64,000 nt of DNA from DASZWJ01 sp963813895. GTDB lineage: Bacteria > Pseudomonadota > Gammaproteobacteria > JAURND01. Each line of letters starts with the position of its first letter. Within the stretch, counting starts at the first letter, position 1. The translations under genes were made by a program, and so were the position numbers. Shown here in pieces: positions 9,170 through 16,262 of this stretch. The stretch spans positions 682,001 to 746,000 of the forward strand of contig CAWFAS010000001.1 of assembly GCA_963813895.1 (NCBI GenBank). Direction: 5' to 3'. The notes below the pieces were generated by a model. That model made no database searches. It had not been told where the DNA came from and was given only the letters and a program-made list of their open reading frames with translations.

Positions 9170-9204
9170 TGTCATCCTGAACGCAGCGCAGGATGACAGG
9201 GCGT
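9170..9204. repeat. Family D repeat, left arm of a split palindrome
   Basis: Thirty-five bases starting GCTGTCATCCTGAACGCAGC are the exact reverse complement of 11092-11126. Between the arms lie a family B repeat and, within that, the IS element. The layout reads as three successive insertions, each into the loop of an earlier hairpin. Confidence 0.85.
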
Positions 9205-9264
9205 TGTTGCATAATTCACTTCTATTTTTGAAGAAGCACTGTATCCCCTCTCCCCTTGCGGGAG
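9196..9264. repeat. Family B repeat, left part (interrupted by IS)
   Basis: The stretch running GCGTTGTTGCATAATTC to CCTTGCGGGAG matches the left arm of intact family B copies (for example 20276). It continues on the other side of the IS at 10941-11092. Confidence 0.85.
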
Positions 9265-9290
9265 TTGCTATGCTGAATAATAGGGAAAGA

Positions 9291-9353
9291 GGTATGTGCC
9301 TTCGGTTAAAATATAGTTTTAACCAATAACCTCGACAGGAGGAGGCACATACC
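9291..9353 (+). promoter_or_regulatory. Leader hairpin covering the IS recombinase ribosome site
   Basis: GGTATGTGCC pairs perfectly with GGCACATACC, which ends one base before the ATG. Inside lie a second perfect stem (GGTTAAAA/TTTTAACC) and CCTC...GAGG pairing over the AGGAGG ribosome site. Long transcripts entering from outside could fold here and block translation; that role is inferred. Confidence 0.6.
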
Positions 9354-10433
9354 ATGAGAGATTATACAGGAAAAACCGTGTTTGCTGGAATTGATGTTCA
9401 CAAAAAGACATATGCAGTAACGTGTATCTGTGAGGGTATGGTAATGAAAACAGACACCCTGAAGGCAACTCCTGAGGAGTTAGTGCATTATTTACATAAA
9501 TACTTTAAAAATGCGCAGATTAAAACGGCTTATGAAGCAGGGTTCTCAGGATTTGTATTACACCGTCATTTATTAGAAGAGGGAATAGACAGTCGGGTGG
9601 TTCACGCGGCTAGTGTAGAGATATCAGCCCGAGATAGGGTAAAGACAGATAAGCGAGATTCATTAAAATTGGCAACACAATTAGCCGCAGGGCGTTTAAA
9701 GGGCATTCATGTACCTAGCGTGGAGCGAGAAGCTTACCGCGAAGTCAGCCGCATGCGGGAAAAAATCGCTGAGGATAAGCGTCGAGTAGGAAATCGCATC
9801 AAGAGTTTGCTCTACCGTCAGGGTTTAATAGGCCCCGACGAGACCCCCGTCGTGAGTTGGAAATGGTTACAAAAAGTTCGGGCGTATGATTGTAATCCTT
9901 CGGTGAAGTATTGTCTGGACACCTTGATCTCTCAATGGTGGGAACTGGCGAACCGATTAAAAAACATAGAGCTAGAGTTAGCTAAACAGGCGCAAGCAGA
10001 TAAAGAGCTGGAAGTCATTTATCAAAGCACTCCGGGGATAGGTCCAACCCATGCCCGTGTGTTGGCGAATGAATTAGGCAATATGGAACAGTTTAAAAAC
10101 GAGAAGCAATTATTTAGTTTTACCGGATTAACCCCGAGCGAGCATTCTTCAGGGGAGCATAAACGACTAGGACATATGAGTCGTCAGGGTCGATCTATTC
10201 TACGCAAAACATTGGTAGAAGCTTCATGGACAGCGATAAGAAGAGATAAATCATTAATGGATATTTATCAGAGGATCAGTATCACTGCTGGTAAGAAGCG
10301 GGCGATTGTTGGGGTAGCACGACGCTTAATTGGACAGATTCGGAGTTGTTTCAAGTCGGGGCAACTCTATCAAATACGCAAATCAGAAAGCATTTGCAAA
10401 AAGACGGGTGAAGTACTTCCCACGGCCCTTTAG
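9354..10433 (+). CDS. IS110/IS1111-family recombinase (transposase), copy 1
   Basis: The 359-residue DEDD recombinase has an N-terminal RuvC-like domain with Asp14 (AGIDVHK), Glu61 (YEAGFSG), Asp99 and Asp102 (VKTDKRDS). Its C-terminal Transposase_20 domain contains STPGIGP, GLTPSEHSSG (serines 265/266) and RLGHMSRQGRS. Members of this family catalyse excision as a circle and site-specific insertion, guided by an RNA from the element itself. A strong AGGAGG ribosome site lies within a leader hairpin. The translated protein is identical to the copy at 27418-28497, so one or both copies moved recently. Confidence 0.96.
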   Translation: MRDYTGKTVFAGIDVHKKTYAVTCICEGMVMKTDTLKATPEELVHYLHKYFKNAQIKTAYEAGFSGFVLHRHLLEEGIDSRVVHAASVEISARDRVKTDKRDSLKLATQLAAGRLKGIHVPSVEREAYREVSRMREKIAEDKRRVGNRIKSLLYRQGLIGPDETPVVSWKWLQKVRAYDCNPSVKYCLDTLISQWWELANRLKNIELELAKQAQADKELEVIYQSTPGIGPTHARVLANELGNMEQFKNEKQLFSFTGLTPSEHSSGEHKRLGHMSRQGRSILRKTLVEASWTAIRRDKSLMDIYQRISITAGKKRAIVGVARRLIGQIRSCFKSGQLYQIRKSESICKKTGEVLPTAL

Positions 10434-10940
10434 GGTGGTAGAGTTTAAATAACAAGGAGGTTTTGCTATGAATGGATTGAAATGGGGGCCTACCCCAAAC
10501 CCCGAGATATTTGTAGACGTGATACAGGATAATCGAATCTGTCTCAAGTAACAGGGCAACCTCGAAGCTGCCCTGGAATCACGTCACGGTCATCGGCGTC
10601 TCCGCCTGTACCGTGATTAAATTATAGCAGAAAGTATAAACAGGAATGTTTTTGTAAGAAGTACCGTAACAATTATCTGTGACCTCGTCATACCCTGTTG
10701 TGAGGCGTAGTTTGGCCACCACGTGCGGGAGTTTGGGGCGCAGACTTTTATTCCGTCCGAATGGACAACTTGTGGCGGTTTTACGGAATTGACCACGAAT
10801 AGCAGATTGGGCCAATAAGGCTTTGCTAGTTACGGTAATCTAAATAAAAACAATAGAGTTTTATGCTTAAACTGGCTTATGTAAATAAATAAACTTTATT
10901 TACCGGAGGCGCTCGTACCCCTATTGACAAATCACATAGC
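10434..10940 (+). ncRNA. Candidate guide (bridge/seek) RNA region of IS copy 1
   Basis: The long right end has no convincing protein beyond a 27-codon frame but has several stems, for example CAGGGCA/TGCCCTG at 10552-10575 and TCACGGT/ACCGTGA at 10584-10616. In IS1111-group elements the guide RNA is encoded downstream of the recombinase. TGCGGGAG at 10724-10731 equals the eight target bases ending at the left junction (9257-9264), as expected for one target guide. ACCCT at 10692-10696 could pair with the right flank AGGGT. The RNA boundaries are unknown. Confidence 0.5.
10468..10551 (+). CDS. Possible 27-residue small protein in IS right end, copy 1
   Basis: An ATG preceded at about 8 nt by AAGGAGG opens MNGLKWGPTPNPEIFVDVIQ and stops after 27 codons. 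The ribosome site is better than most in the window. It lies 34 nt after the recombinase stop inside the putative guide RNA region, so it could be a leader that affects RNA processing, or chance. No homologue is recognised. Confidence 0.3.
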   Translation: MNGLKWGPTPNPEIFVDVIQDNRICLK

Positions 10941-11092
10941 AGAGGGTTAGGGAGAGGGGTAATAATAAGCATTTACCATTTAATTTTCACTACTGAATGC
11001 CACACCAACCCCCTCTCCCTAACCCTCTCCCGCGGGGGGAGAGGGGATCATAGAGTTTCAGATAGTTTAGAAGTGAATTATTCAACGATGCC
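10941..11092. repeat. Family B repeat, right part (interrupted by IS)
   Basis: The right part begins AGAGGGTTAGGGAGAGGGG and ends with GTGAATTATTCAAC, completing the repeat that starts at 9196. It fills the gene-free stretch between the IS and the ampG-like gene. Confidence 0.85.
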
Positions 11093-11126
11093 CTGTCATC
11101 CTGCGCTGCGTTCAGGATGACAGCCA
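11092..11126. repeat. Family D repeat, right arm of a split palindrome
   Basis: This arm is the exact reverse complement of 9170-9204. It closes the outermost level of the nested structure. Confidence 0.85.
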
Positions 11127-11164
11127 TTTAGCCAACAGCTGGCCAATACGTAAAGGATTTAATT

Positions 11165-12433
11165 ATGCCGCAGCCTCCACCCCCTAGATTTATTGACAAA
11201 ATCCAGAGTCTGGCCAATCCTCGGATATTAGTCACTTTGCTGCTGGCTTTTTCCTCTGGGTTACCGTTATCTCTAACGGGTAGTACCTTACAAGCCTGGT
11301 ATACCGTCAGCGGCGTGTCCATTATGACTATTGGTGCGTTATCTCTAGTGGGACAACCCTATGTCTATAAGTTTTTATGGGCACCTCTTTTAGATAGATA
11401 TCTTCCACCCTTTCTAGGCCGCAGACGCGGTTGGATAATTATTTTTCAGTTCAGTTTGGTCATCTCCTTAATTATCATGGCCCTGCTAAATCCAAAAATT
11501 ACACCCTGGTGGCTAGCGGGAGTGGCATTGGTAGTGGCTTTTTTATCCGCCACCCAGGATATCGCGATTGATGCTTACCGCACTGAATTGTTGCATCCCG
11601 GAGAAAGAGGTTTGGGTGCTGCGGTGACATCATTTGGTTATCGGATTGCTTTGATCTTATCTAGCGGTATAGCTTTAGTCCTGGCAGATTGGATTGGTTG
11701 GCGTGCCACTTATTTAATTATGGCTGGGCTAATGGCGATAGAAATGTTGGTAGTCAGACTTGCGCCAGAGCCTGAACAGCAAGGACGTGTTCCCGCTAGC
11801 TTGATGATAGCCATTGTTGAACCCTTTCGTGAATTCCTATCTCGGCGTGGTGCGGTTGCAGTGTTATTGTTTATATTGTTATATAAACTCAGTGACGTCA
11901 TCGCTCTATCCCTTAGCACACCTTTTCTGCTCAGAGGCCTAGGCTTTACCTTGACTGATGTAGGTGTGCTGTATAAAACAGTGGGTTTAATAGCCACTTT
12001 GTTGGGCGCTTTTGTCGGTGGTATGTGGTTGGGAAGCTTGCGGATGTATCGGTCTTTAATGCTATTTGGTATTTTGCAGGGTGTATCTAATGGCATGTTT
12101 GTGGTGCTGGCAATTGTGGGCAAAAGTTACCCCTTACTGATCAGCACCATATTCATTGAAGGATTTTGTGGTGGCTTGAGCAATGTGGCTATCATTGCTT
12201 TTCTTATGGGTTTATGTAATGTTCGTTTTACCGCGACTCAATATGCATTATTGTCAGCGCTATCCGCTATACCCAGGGTATTTATCGGACCTTTAGCTGC
12301 CTGGTTAGTGGAGTACGTGGGTTGGGTAAATTTCTTTTTAGTTTCGGTTGTTTCCATGATTCCTAGCCTAGTCCTTTTATGGTGGTTGAAGCAACGCATT
12401 GATTTTGATAAGTCGCATTTGGGTGAGGGCTAG
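11165..12433 (+). CDS. ampG: AmpG-like MFS permease
   Basis: The 422-residue major facilitator protein has about 12 hydrophobic segments. Family features of AmpG are visible: LAFSSGLPLSLTGSTLQAW near the N-terminus, YVYKFLWAPLLDRYLPPFLGRRRGW in loop 2-3, and SATQDIAIDAYRTELL. AmpG imports anhydro-muropeptides from the periplasm for cell-wall recycling. rlmB follows 6 nt later, so they may share a transcript. The true substrate is not proven, and other AmpG-like carriers exist. Confidence 0.82.
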   Translation: MPQPPPPRFIDKIQSLANPRILVTLLLAFSSGLPLSLTGSTLQAWYTVSGVSIMTIGALSLVGQPYVYKFLWAPLLDRYLPPFLGRRRGWIIIFQFSLVISLIIMALLNPKITPWWLAGVALVVAFLSATQDIAIDAYRTELLHPGERGLGAAVTSFGYRIALILSSGIALVLADWIGWRATYLIMAGLMAIEMLVVRLAPEPEQQGRVPASLMIAIVEPFREFLSRRGAVAVLLFILLYKLSDVIALSLSTPFLLRGLGFTLTDVGVLYKTVGLIATLLGAFVGGMWLGSLRMYRSLMLFGILQGVSNGMFVVLAIVGKSYPLLISTIFIEGFCGGLSNVAIIAFLMGLCNVRFTATQYALLSALSAIPRVFIGPLAAWLVEYVGWVNFFLVSVVSMIPSLVLLWWLKQRIDFDKSHLGEG

Positions 12434-12439
12434 TACTTT

Positions 12440-13201
12440 ATGAACAAACCAAATTACGTTTATGGCTTGCATACAATAAGCGCTATATTAAATAACGATC
12501 CTCAACGGATTGTAAGACTGTTAATACAAGTAGGGCGACGTGACGCGCGCATACAATCGCTCATTGATCGTGCCAATAGTAGCGGGATCGAAATGCAATC
12601 CCTGCCACGTGCGGCTCTTGATGAATTCAGTAATCATAAAGTGCATCAGGGAATAGTCGCAGAGTTGCACGGTGCCAGACAAAATGTGGAAGTTAAATTA
12701 AATGAACTATTGGATAGCTTATCTGAACCCCCCTTTCTGTTAGTCCTAGATGGCGTACAAGATCCCCATAACCTAGGTGCCTGTTTGCGTTCAGCCAATG
12801 CCGCAGGCGTCCATGCCGTTATTATACCTAAAGATAAATCAGTGGCCTTAACGGCTGTAGTCGAAAAAGTAGCCAGTGGTGCGGCAGAAGTGACACCGCT
12901 CATTAAGGTCACCAACTTAGTGCGAACCTTACAAGAACTTAAGGAACGTGGTATCTGGGTATATGGAGCTAGTGATCAAGCTGAGCAAAGTCTTTTTGCA
13001 GCCCCTTTGCGCGGCGCAATAGCTTGGGTGCTGGGCGCTGAAGGTTCTGGATTACGCCGTTTAACCCGCGAAACCTGTGATGTGTTATTGAGCATTCCCA
13101 TGCGGGGTATTGTTTCTAGTCTTAATGTAGGAGTAGCTGCAGGCATTTGTTTGTTTGAGACTGTGCGGCAGAGAGACTTCTTACCTGGTAAAGGGAAGTA
13201 G
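12440..13201 (+). CDS. rlmB: 23S rRNA (guanosine-2'-O-)-methyltransferase RlmB
   Basis: The 253-residue SpoU-family enzyme methylates G2251 in the P-loop of 23S rRNA. The knot motifs are present: motif 1 NLGACLRSANAAGVHAVI, motif 2 WVLGAEGSGLRRLT and motif 3 IPMRGIVSSLNVGVAAGI. The N-terminal substrate-binding domain (residues 1-75) starts YVYGLHTISAIL as in E. coli RlmB. It sits between the ampG-like gene and a holD-like gene with very short gaps, suggesting one operon. Confidence 0.93.
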   Translation: MNKPNYVYGLHTISAILNNDPQRIVRLLIQVGRRDARIQSLIDRANSSGIEMQSLPRAALDEFSNHKVHQGIVAELHGARQNVEVKLNELLDSLSEPPFLLVLDGVQDPHNLGACLRSANAAGVHAVIIPKDKSVALTAVVEKVASGAAEVTPLIKVTNLVRTLQELKERGIWVYGASDQAEQSLFAAPLRGAIAWVLGAEGSGLRRLTRETCDVLLSIPMRGIVSSLNVGVAAGICLFETVRQRDFLPGKGK

Positions 13202-13209
13202 TAGCCAAA

Positions 13210-13680
13210 ATGAATAATCCCCTCACCAGTTATTGTTTAAAGCAAATGGGTATTGAAACTTGGCACAGCCGATATCCATTGCTTGGCGCGTCACAGAAGC
13301 TTGATTGTCAACGATATCGATTACGCCGTTATCAAAGCAATGAAGTAGTGGCTACCTTATTGCTACAGGTGATGGCCACCACCCCTCTACAACAGCAAAA
13401 AATTCACAGTTTATTGGATAATATGATGTTCGCTATAGGATTAGAGGCACAGATAGGGGCTGAGCGAATTCAGCAACCAGAAGGGGTGTTAGTTATTTGG
13501 GGCTTACCCTTAGCACAGAAAATTTTACAAAATGAACTACCGTTAGATCAATTACAGCAAAACACGTCAGGGGCGGTGGTAAGTTATCATCCTTTAGAAC
13601 TTCTACAACAGCCGCAGCTAAAAGCTAAAGCTTGGCAGGATCTGCGGTTATTGTCGCAATTGATTGCTTCAGGGTTGTAG
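13210..13680 (+). CDS. holD: HolD-like protein (DNA polymerase III psi subunit candidate)
   Basis: The 156-residue protein begins with LKQMGIETWHSRYP, resembling LQQLGITQWSLRRP at the start of E. coli HolD. It ends with VVSYHPLELLQQPQLKAKAWQDL, matching the HolD C-terminal SPALTDLRANPTARAALWQQ pattern. Psi joins chi (HolC) to the clamp loader and helps with SSB handoff; holC itself is at 33216. The family is poorly conserved, so the call rests on the two end motifs and size. A C-terminal fragment of a uracil-DNA-glycosylase-like fold is an alternative. It follows rlmB by 8 nt. Confidence 0.55.
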   Translation: MNNPLTSYCLKQMGIETWHSRYPLLGASQKLDCQRYRLRRYQSNEVVATLLLQVMATTPLQQQKIHSLLDNMMFAIGLEAQIGAERIQQPEGVLVIWGLPLAQKILQNELPLDQLQQNTSGAVVSYHPLELLQQPQLKAKAWQDLRLLSQLIASGL

Positions 13681-13699
13681 GTTGTTGCTGACTGAGTAA

Positions 13700-13940
13700 G
13701 ATTTGTGCCTTCCCACCCCCTCTCCCGCAAGGGGAGAGGGGATCATAGAGTGACTCATGCTTGGGAGGATAGCATTCAACAATGCCTCCGAAAGGGGGGG
13801 GTGCTATGCTTGAAATAGCAGCATATCTCTTCTGCGGGGGGCTTTGTTGAATAATTCACTTCCTAACTATCTGAAACTCTATGATCCCCTCTCCCCTTGC
13901 GGGAGAGGGTTAGGGAGAGGGGGAAAGGAAGGCACAAATC
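13700..13940. repeat. Palindromic repeat family B, variant with GATTTGTGCCTTCC ends
   Basis: Outer arms from GATTTGTGCCTTCC to its inverse at 13940 enclose CCCCTCTCCCGCAAGGGGAG hairpins, ATCATAGAGT modules and a CTTTGTTGAATAATTCAC end. It fills the convergent space between the holD-like gene and prmB and could act as a bidirectional transcription block. Confidence 0.8.
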
Positions 13941-13959
13941 ATCCTTTCCTCCAATGCCT

Positions 13960-14877
13960 CTAACTCATTCTCACTCCTCTCAACTGCTCTGCCGTTAATA
14001 CAAATACCCCATGACCACCGCGGGTAAATTCTAACCATAAAAAAGGTAACTCAGGAAAGCGCTGCTCTAAGGCAGGTGCACTATTGCCCACTTCCACAAC
14101 TAAAATACCCTGTGGCGATAAATAGTGGGGGGCTTCAGTGATAATCCGAGCGACCACATTCAATCCATCGTCACCAGCCGCTAAGGCTAATGCGGGTTCA
14201 TGTTGAAATTCGGGGGGAAGTTGCGCCATGTCTTTCAGGTTGACATAAGGAGGGTTGCTGATGATTAGATCATAGCTAGAAGGATTCAAGTTGGAAAAAA
14301 GGTCAGACTTAATTAGATTCACCGCAGTTATTAACTGGTGACGATCTACATTCTGTCGAGCTACTGCTAAAGCGTCAGCGCAGATATCGACTGCGTCCAC
14401 TTCAATTCCAGGAAATCCTAACGCACAAGCAATAGCAATACACCCACTGCCGGTGCATAAATCTAATACGCGGTTTATGGGCACATCGTTGAACCAAGGT
14501 GAAAAACCCCCTTCTATAAGTTCAGCAATCGGGGATCGAGGAATAATGACGCGTTCATCTACATAAAAAGGCAGGCCGGCAAACCAAGCTTCTCGTGTCA
14601 GATAGGATGCGGGTTTACGCTCAGAAATCCGCCGCTGGAATAATTGTGCAATCTGTTGTCGTTCACTGGATAACAACCTGGCATCTGCAGCTTTTTCATC
14701 TTCAGCGGGAGTGAGATGCAAGGCGTGACGCGCTAGAAATAATGCCTCATCCCAGGCATTATCGATACCATGGCCAAATGCCAGGTTAGCAGCATTAAAC
14801 TGACTAGCTCCCCAGCGCACCATATCACGCAGGGTTTGCAATTCACGGATGGCATGGTCTAAACTGGAATTTTTCAA
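13960..14877 (-). CDS. prmB: Ribosomal protein L3 glutamine methyltransferase PrmB
   Basis: This 305-residue N5-glutamine methyltransferase modifies L3. Motif I (RVLDLCTGSGCIAIA, 136-150) binds SAM, and NPPY at 208-211 is the glutamine-binding signature. The segment YVNLKDMAQLPPEFQHEPALALAAGDDGL is characteristic of PrmB rather than PrmC. It is divergent from smrB, the same arrangement as in E. coli. No anomaly is seen. Confidence 0.93.
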   Translation of the reverse strand: MKNSSLDHAIRELQTLRDMVRWGASQFNAANLAFGHGIDNAWDEALFLARHALHLTPAEDEKAADARLLSSERQQIAQLFQRRISERKPASYLTREAWFAGLPFYVDERVIIPRSPIAELIEGGFSPWFNDVPINRVLDLCTGSGCIAIACALGFPGIEVDAVDICADALAVARQNVDRHQLITAVNLIKSDLFSNLNPSSYDLIISNPPYVNLKDMAQLPPEFQHEPALALAAGDDGLNVVARIITEAPHYLSPQGILVVEVGNSAPALEQRFPELPFLWLEFTRGGHGVFVLTAEQLRGVRMS

Positions 14878-14990
14878 GGTTTTAATCTCTAGCTTGGGTG
14901 GTTAAAGGATAGGTATATAGGATATTGGTCAGAAGCCATTTGCGCTGCTTATGGAACCTGACTACACGATTATACCTCATGTGAATATTT

Positions 14991-15542
14991 ATGAGCAAAA
15001 AACCCCGCATAACTAAAGAAGAGCGAGACCTATTCAAGGCTTCTATGGCTGGCGTGACGCCCCTTGAGCAATCTTCGCGTATCGATGCTCCCAGCGTCGA
15101 TAAAAAAAATATCCCCTTTATACCCAGGGCAGAACTTGAGCCGGAGATTATACCCCTTAGCGAAGACCCAGCAATTGAACCCGTACATAGCGAAGACTAT
15201 TTAAGCTTTGCCCGCACCGGGTTGCAATATCGAATAAGGCAGAAATTACGTCGGGGCGAAATCGCAATTTCTGCCCAATTGGATATGCACGGGTTAACAG
15301 TGGCCCAGGCAAAATTGGCTCTGCAGCAGTTTTTAGCAAAGGCAATTCGCGAGCATTATCGTTGTATATGCATTATCCACGGCAAGGCCGCTCGTATTGA
15401 AGATAATCGTCCCATATTAAAAAATAATGTAAACCAATGGTTACGGGGCTATCCAGGTGTGTTAGCATTCTGTTCAGCGAAGCCAGCGCATGGAGGGGTG
15501 GGGGCTGTTTATGTGCTACTCAAAGCCGATAACAGCCGCTAG
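14991..15542 (+). CDS. smrB: Smr-domain endonuclease SmrB
   Basis: The 183-residue protein has a disordered N-terminal third and a C-terminal Smr domain (about 95-180) with LDMHGLTVAQAK, the IIHGKA loop and a closing AKPAHGGVGAVYVLLK. E. coli SmrB cleaves mRNA between collided ribosomes to start rescue. The usual DLHG reads DMHG here, a mild change. It is divergent from prmB as in enterobacteria, and udk follows about 45 nt downstream. The assignment to SmrB rests on architecture and context. Confidence 0.85.
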   Translation: MSKKPRITKEERDLFKASMAGVTPLEQSSRIDAPSVDKKNIPFIPRAELEPEIIPLSEDPAIEPVHSEDYLSFARTGLQYRIRQKLRRGEIAISAQLDMHGLTVAQAKLALQQFLAKAIREHYRCICIIHGKAARIEDNRPILKNNVNQWLRGYPGVLAFCSAKPAHGGVGAVYVLLKADNSR

Positions 15543-15587
15543 GTAAGGATTAGCAAAATCACATGAATATTCAGAGTGTGACTCCTT

Positions 15588-16250
15588 ATGAAAAATAAAA
15601 CCTTGATCATTGGTATTGCAGGTCCGTCAGCTTCCGGAAAAAGCCTACTCGCCAATACCATCGCCCAGGATATGGGTTCCAACCAAGTTGTAGTTATCTC
15701 CGAAGATTCTTATTATAAAGAACGTAGTGATCTGCCGTTCGCAGAACGTGAAAAAATTAACTACGACCACCCCGCAGCCTTTGATCATGCGTTATTAGCT
15801 CAGCATCTAGAGGCCCTGCAGGAAGGAAAATTCATCGAAGTTCCGCTCTATGACCATTCCCAACACTTACGTAGCAAAGAAACGAAGACTGTTGGCAAGC
15901 ATACCATTATTGTTCTAGAAGGAATTTTATTGCTAGCTGACGCAACGTTGCGGGAAAAAATGGATATCCGGATCTTTATTGATACCCCGTTGGATGTTTG
16001 TTTAGTGCGCAGATTACGCCGCGATATCATAGAACGCCAACGATCTATTGATTCGGTGCTAGAGCAATATGAAACCACTGTGCGGCCTATGTATCTGCAA
16101 TTTGTAGAGCCATCAAAACGTTATGCCGATATTATTGTGCCGCGCGGTGGGGAAAATCGCATTGCGATTGAACTTATTAAATCTAAAATGCGCGAGTTAT
16201 TGAATGGTGGGTATGCTGAGGTAGTGGGCTGTGGATCTTCTAAAACCTGA
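15588..16250 (+). CDS. udk: Uridine kinase
   Basis: The 220-residue kinase phosphorylates uridine and cytidine in pyrimidine salvage. The P-loop GPSASGKS is at 12-19. Other family features are EDSYYKERSDLPFAEREKINYDHPAAFD (substrate binding), LEGILLLAD, and IDTPLDVCLVRRLRRDIIERQR (lid). It lies 45 nt after smrB and converges on prfC with 12 nt between stops. Confidence 0.95.
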   Translation: MKNKTLIIGIAGPSASGKSLLANTIAQDMGSNQVVVISEDSYYKERSDLPFAEREKINYDHPAAFDHALLAQHLEALQEGKFIEVPLYDHSQHLRSKETKTVGKHTIIVLEGILLLADATLREKMDIRIFIDTPLDVCLVRRLRRDIIERQRSIDSVLEQYETTVRPMYLQFVEPSKRYADIIVPRGGENRIAIELIKSKMRELLNGGYAEVVGCGSSKT

Positions 16251-16262
16251 GGGGCTTAAAAA

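Larger units (their letters stand above)
9265..10940 (+). mobile_element. IS110-family insertion sequence, IS1111 group, copy 1
   Basis: This 1676-bp element is bounded by comparison with intact family B repeats. Subterminal inverted repeats TGCTATG...AATAGGG occur at the left end and, reversed, CCCTATTG...CATAGC at the right. The dinucleotide AG is found at both junctions, and there is no longer target duplication. The left non-coding end is short (89 nt) and the right one long (about 500 nt), as is usual for the IS1111 group. It is inserted inside a family B palindrome between TGCGGGAG and AGGGTTAGG. The second copy at 27329 appears identical and has the same target and orientation. Confidence 0.93.

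Noticed and set aside
10579..10815. 78-codon minus-strand frame in the IS right end (also at 28643-28879).
   Set aside because: It has no ribosome site, lies antisense to the putative guide RNA and its composition is unlike a protein; presence in both copies follows from their identity.
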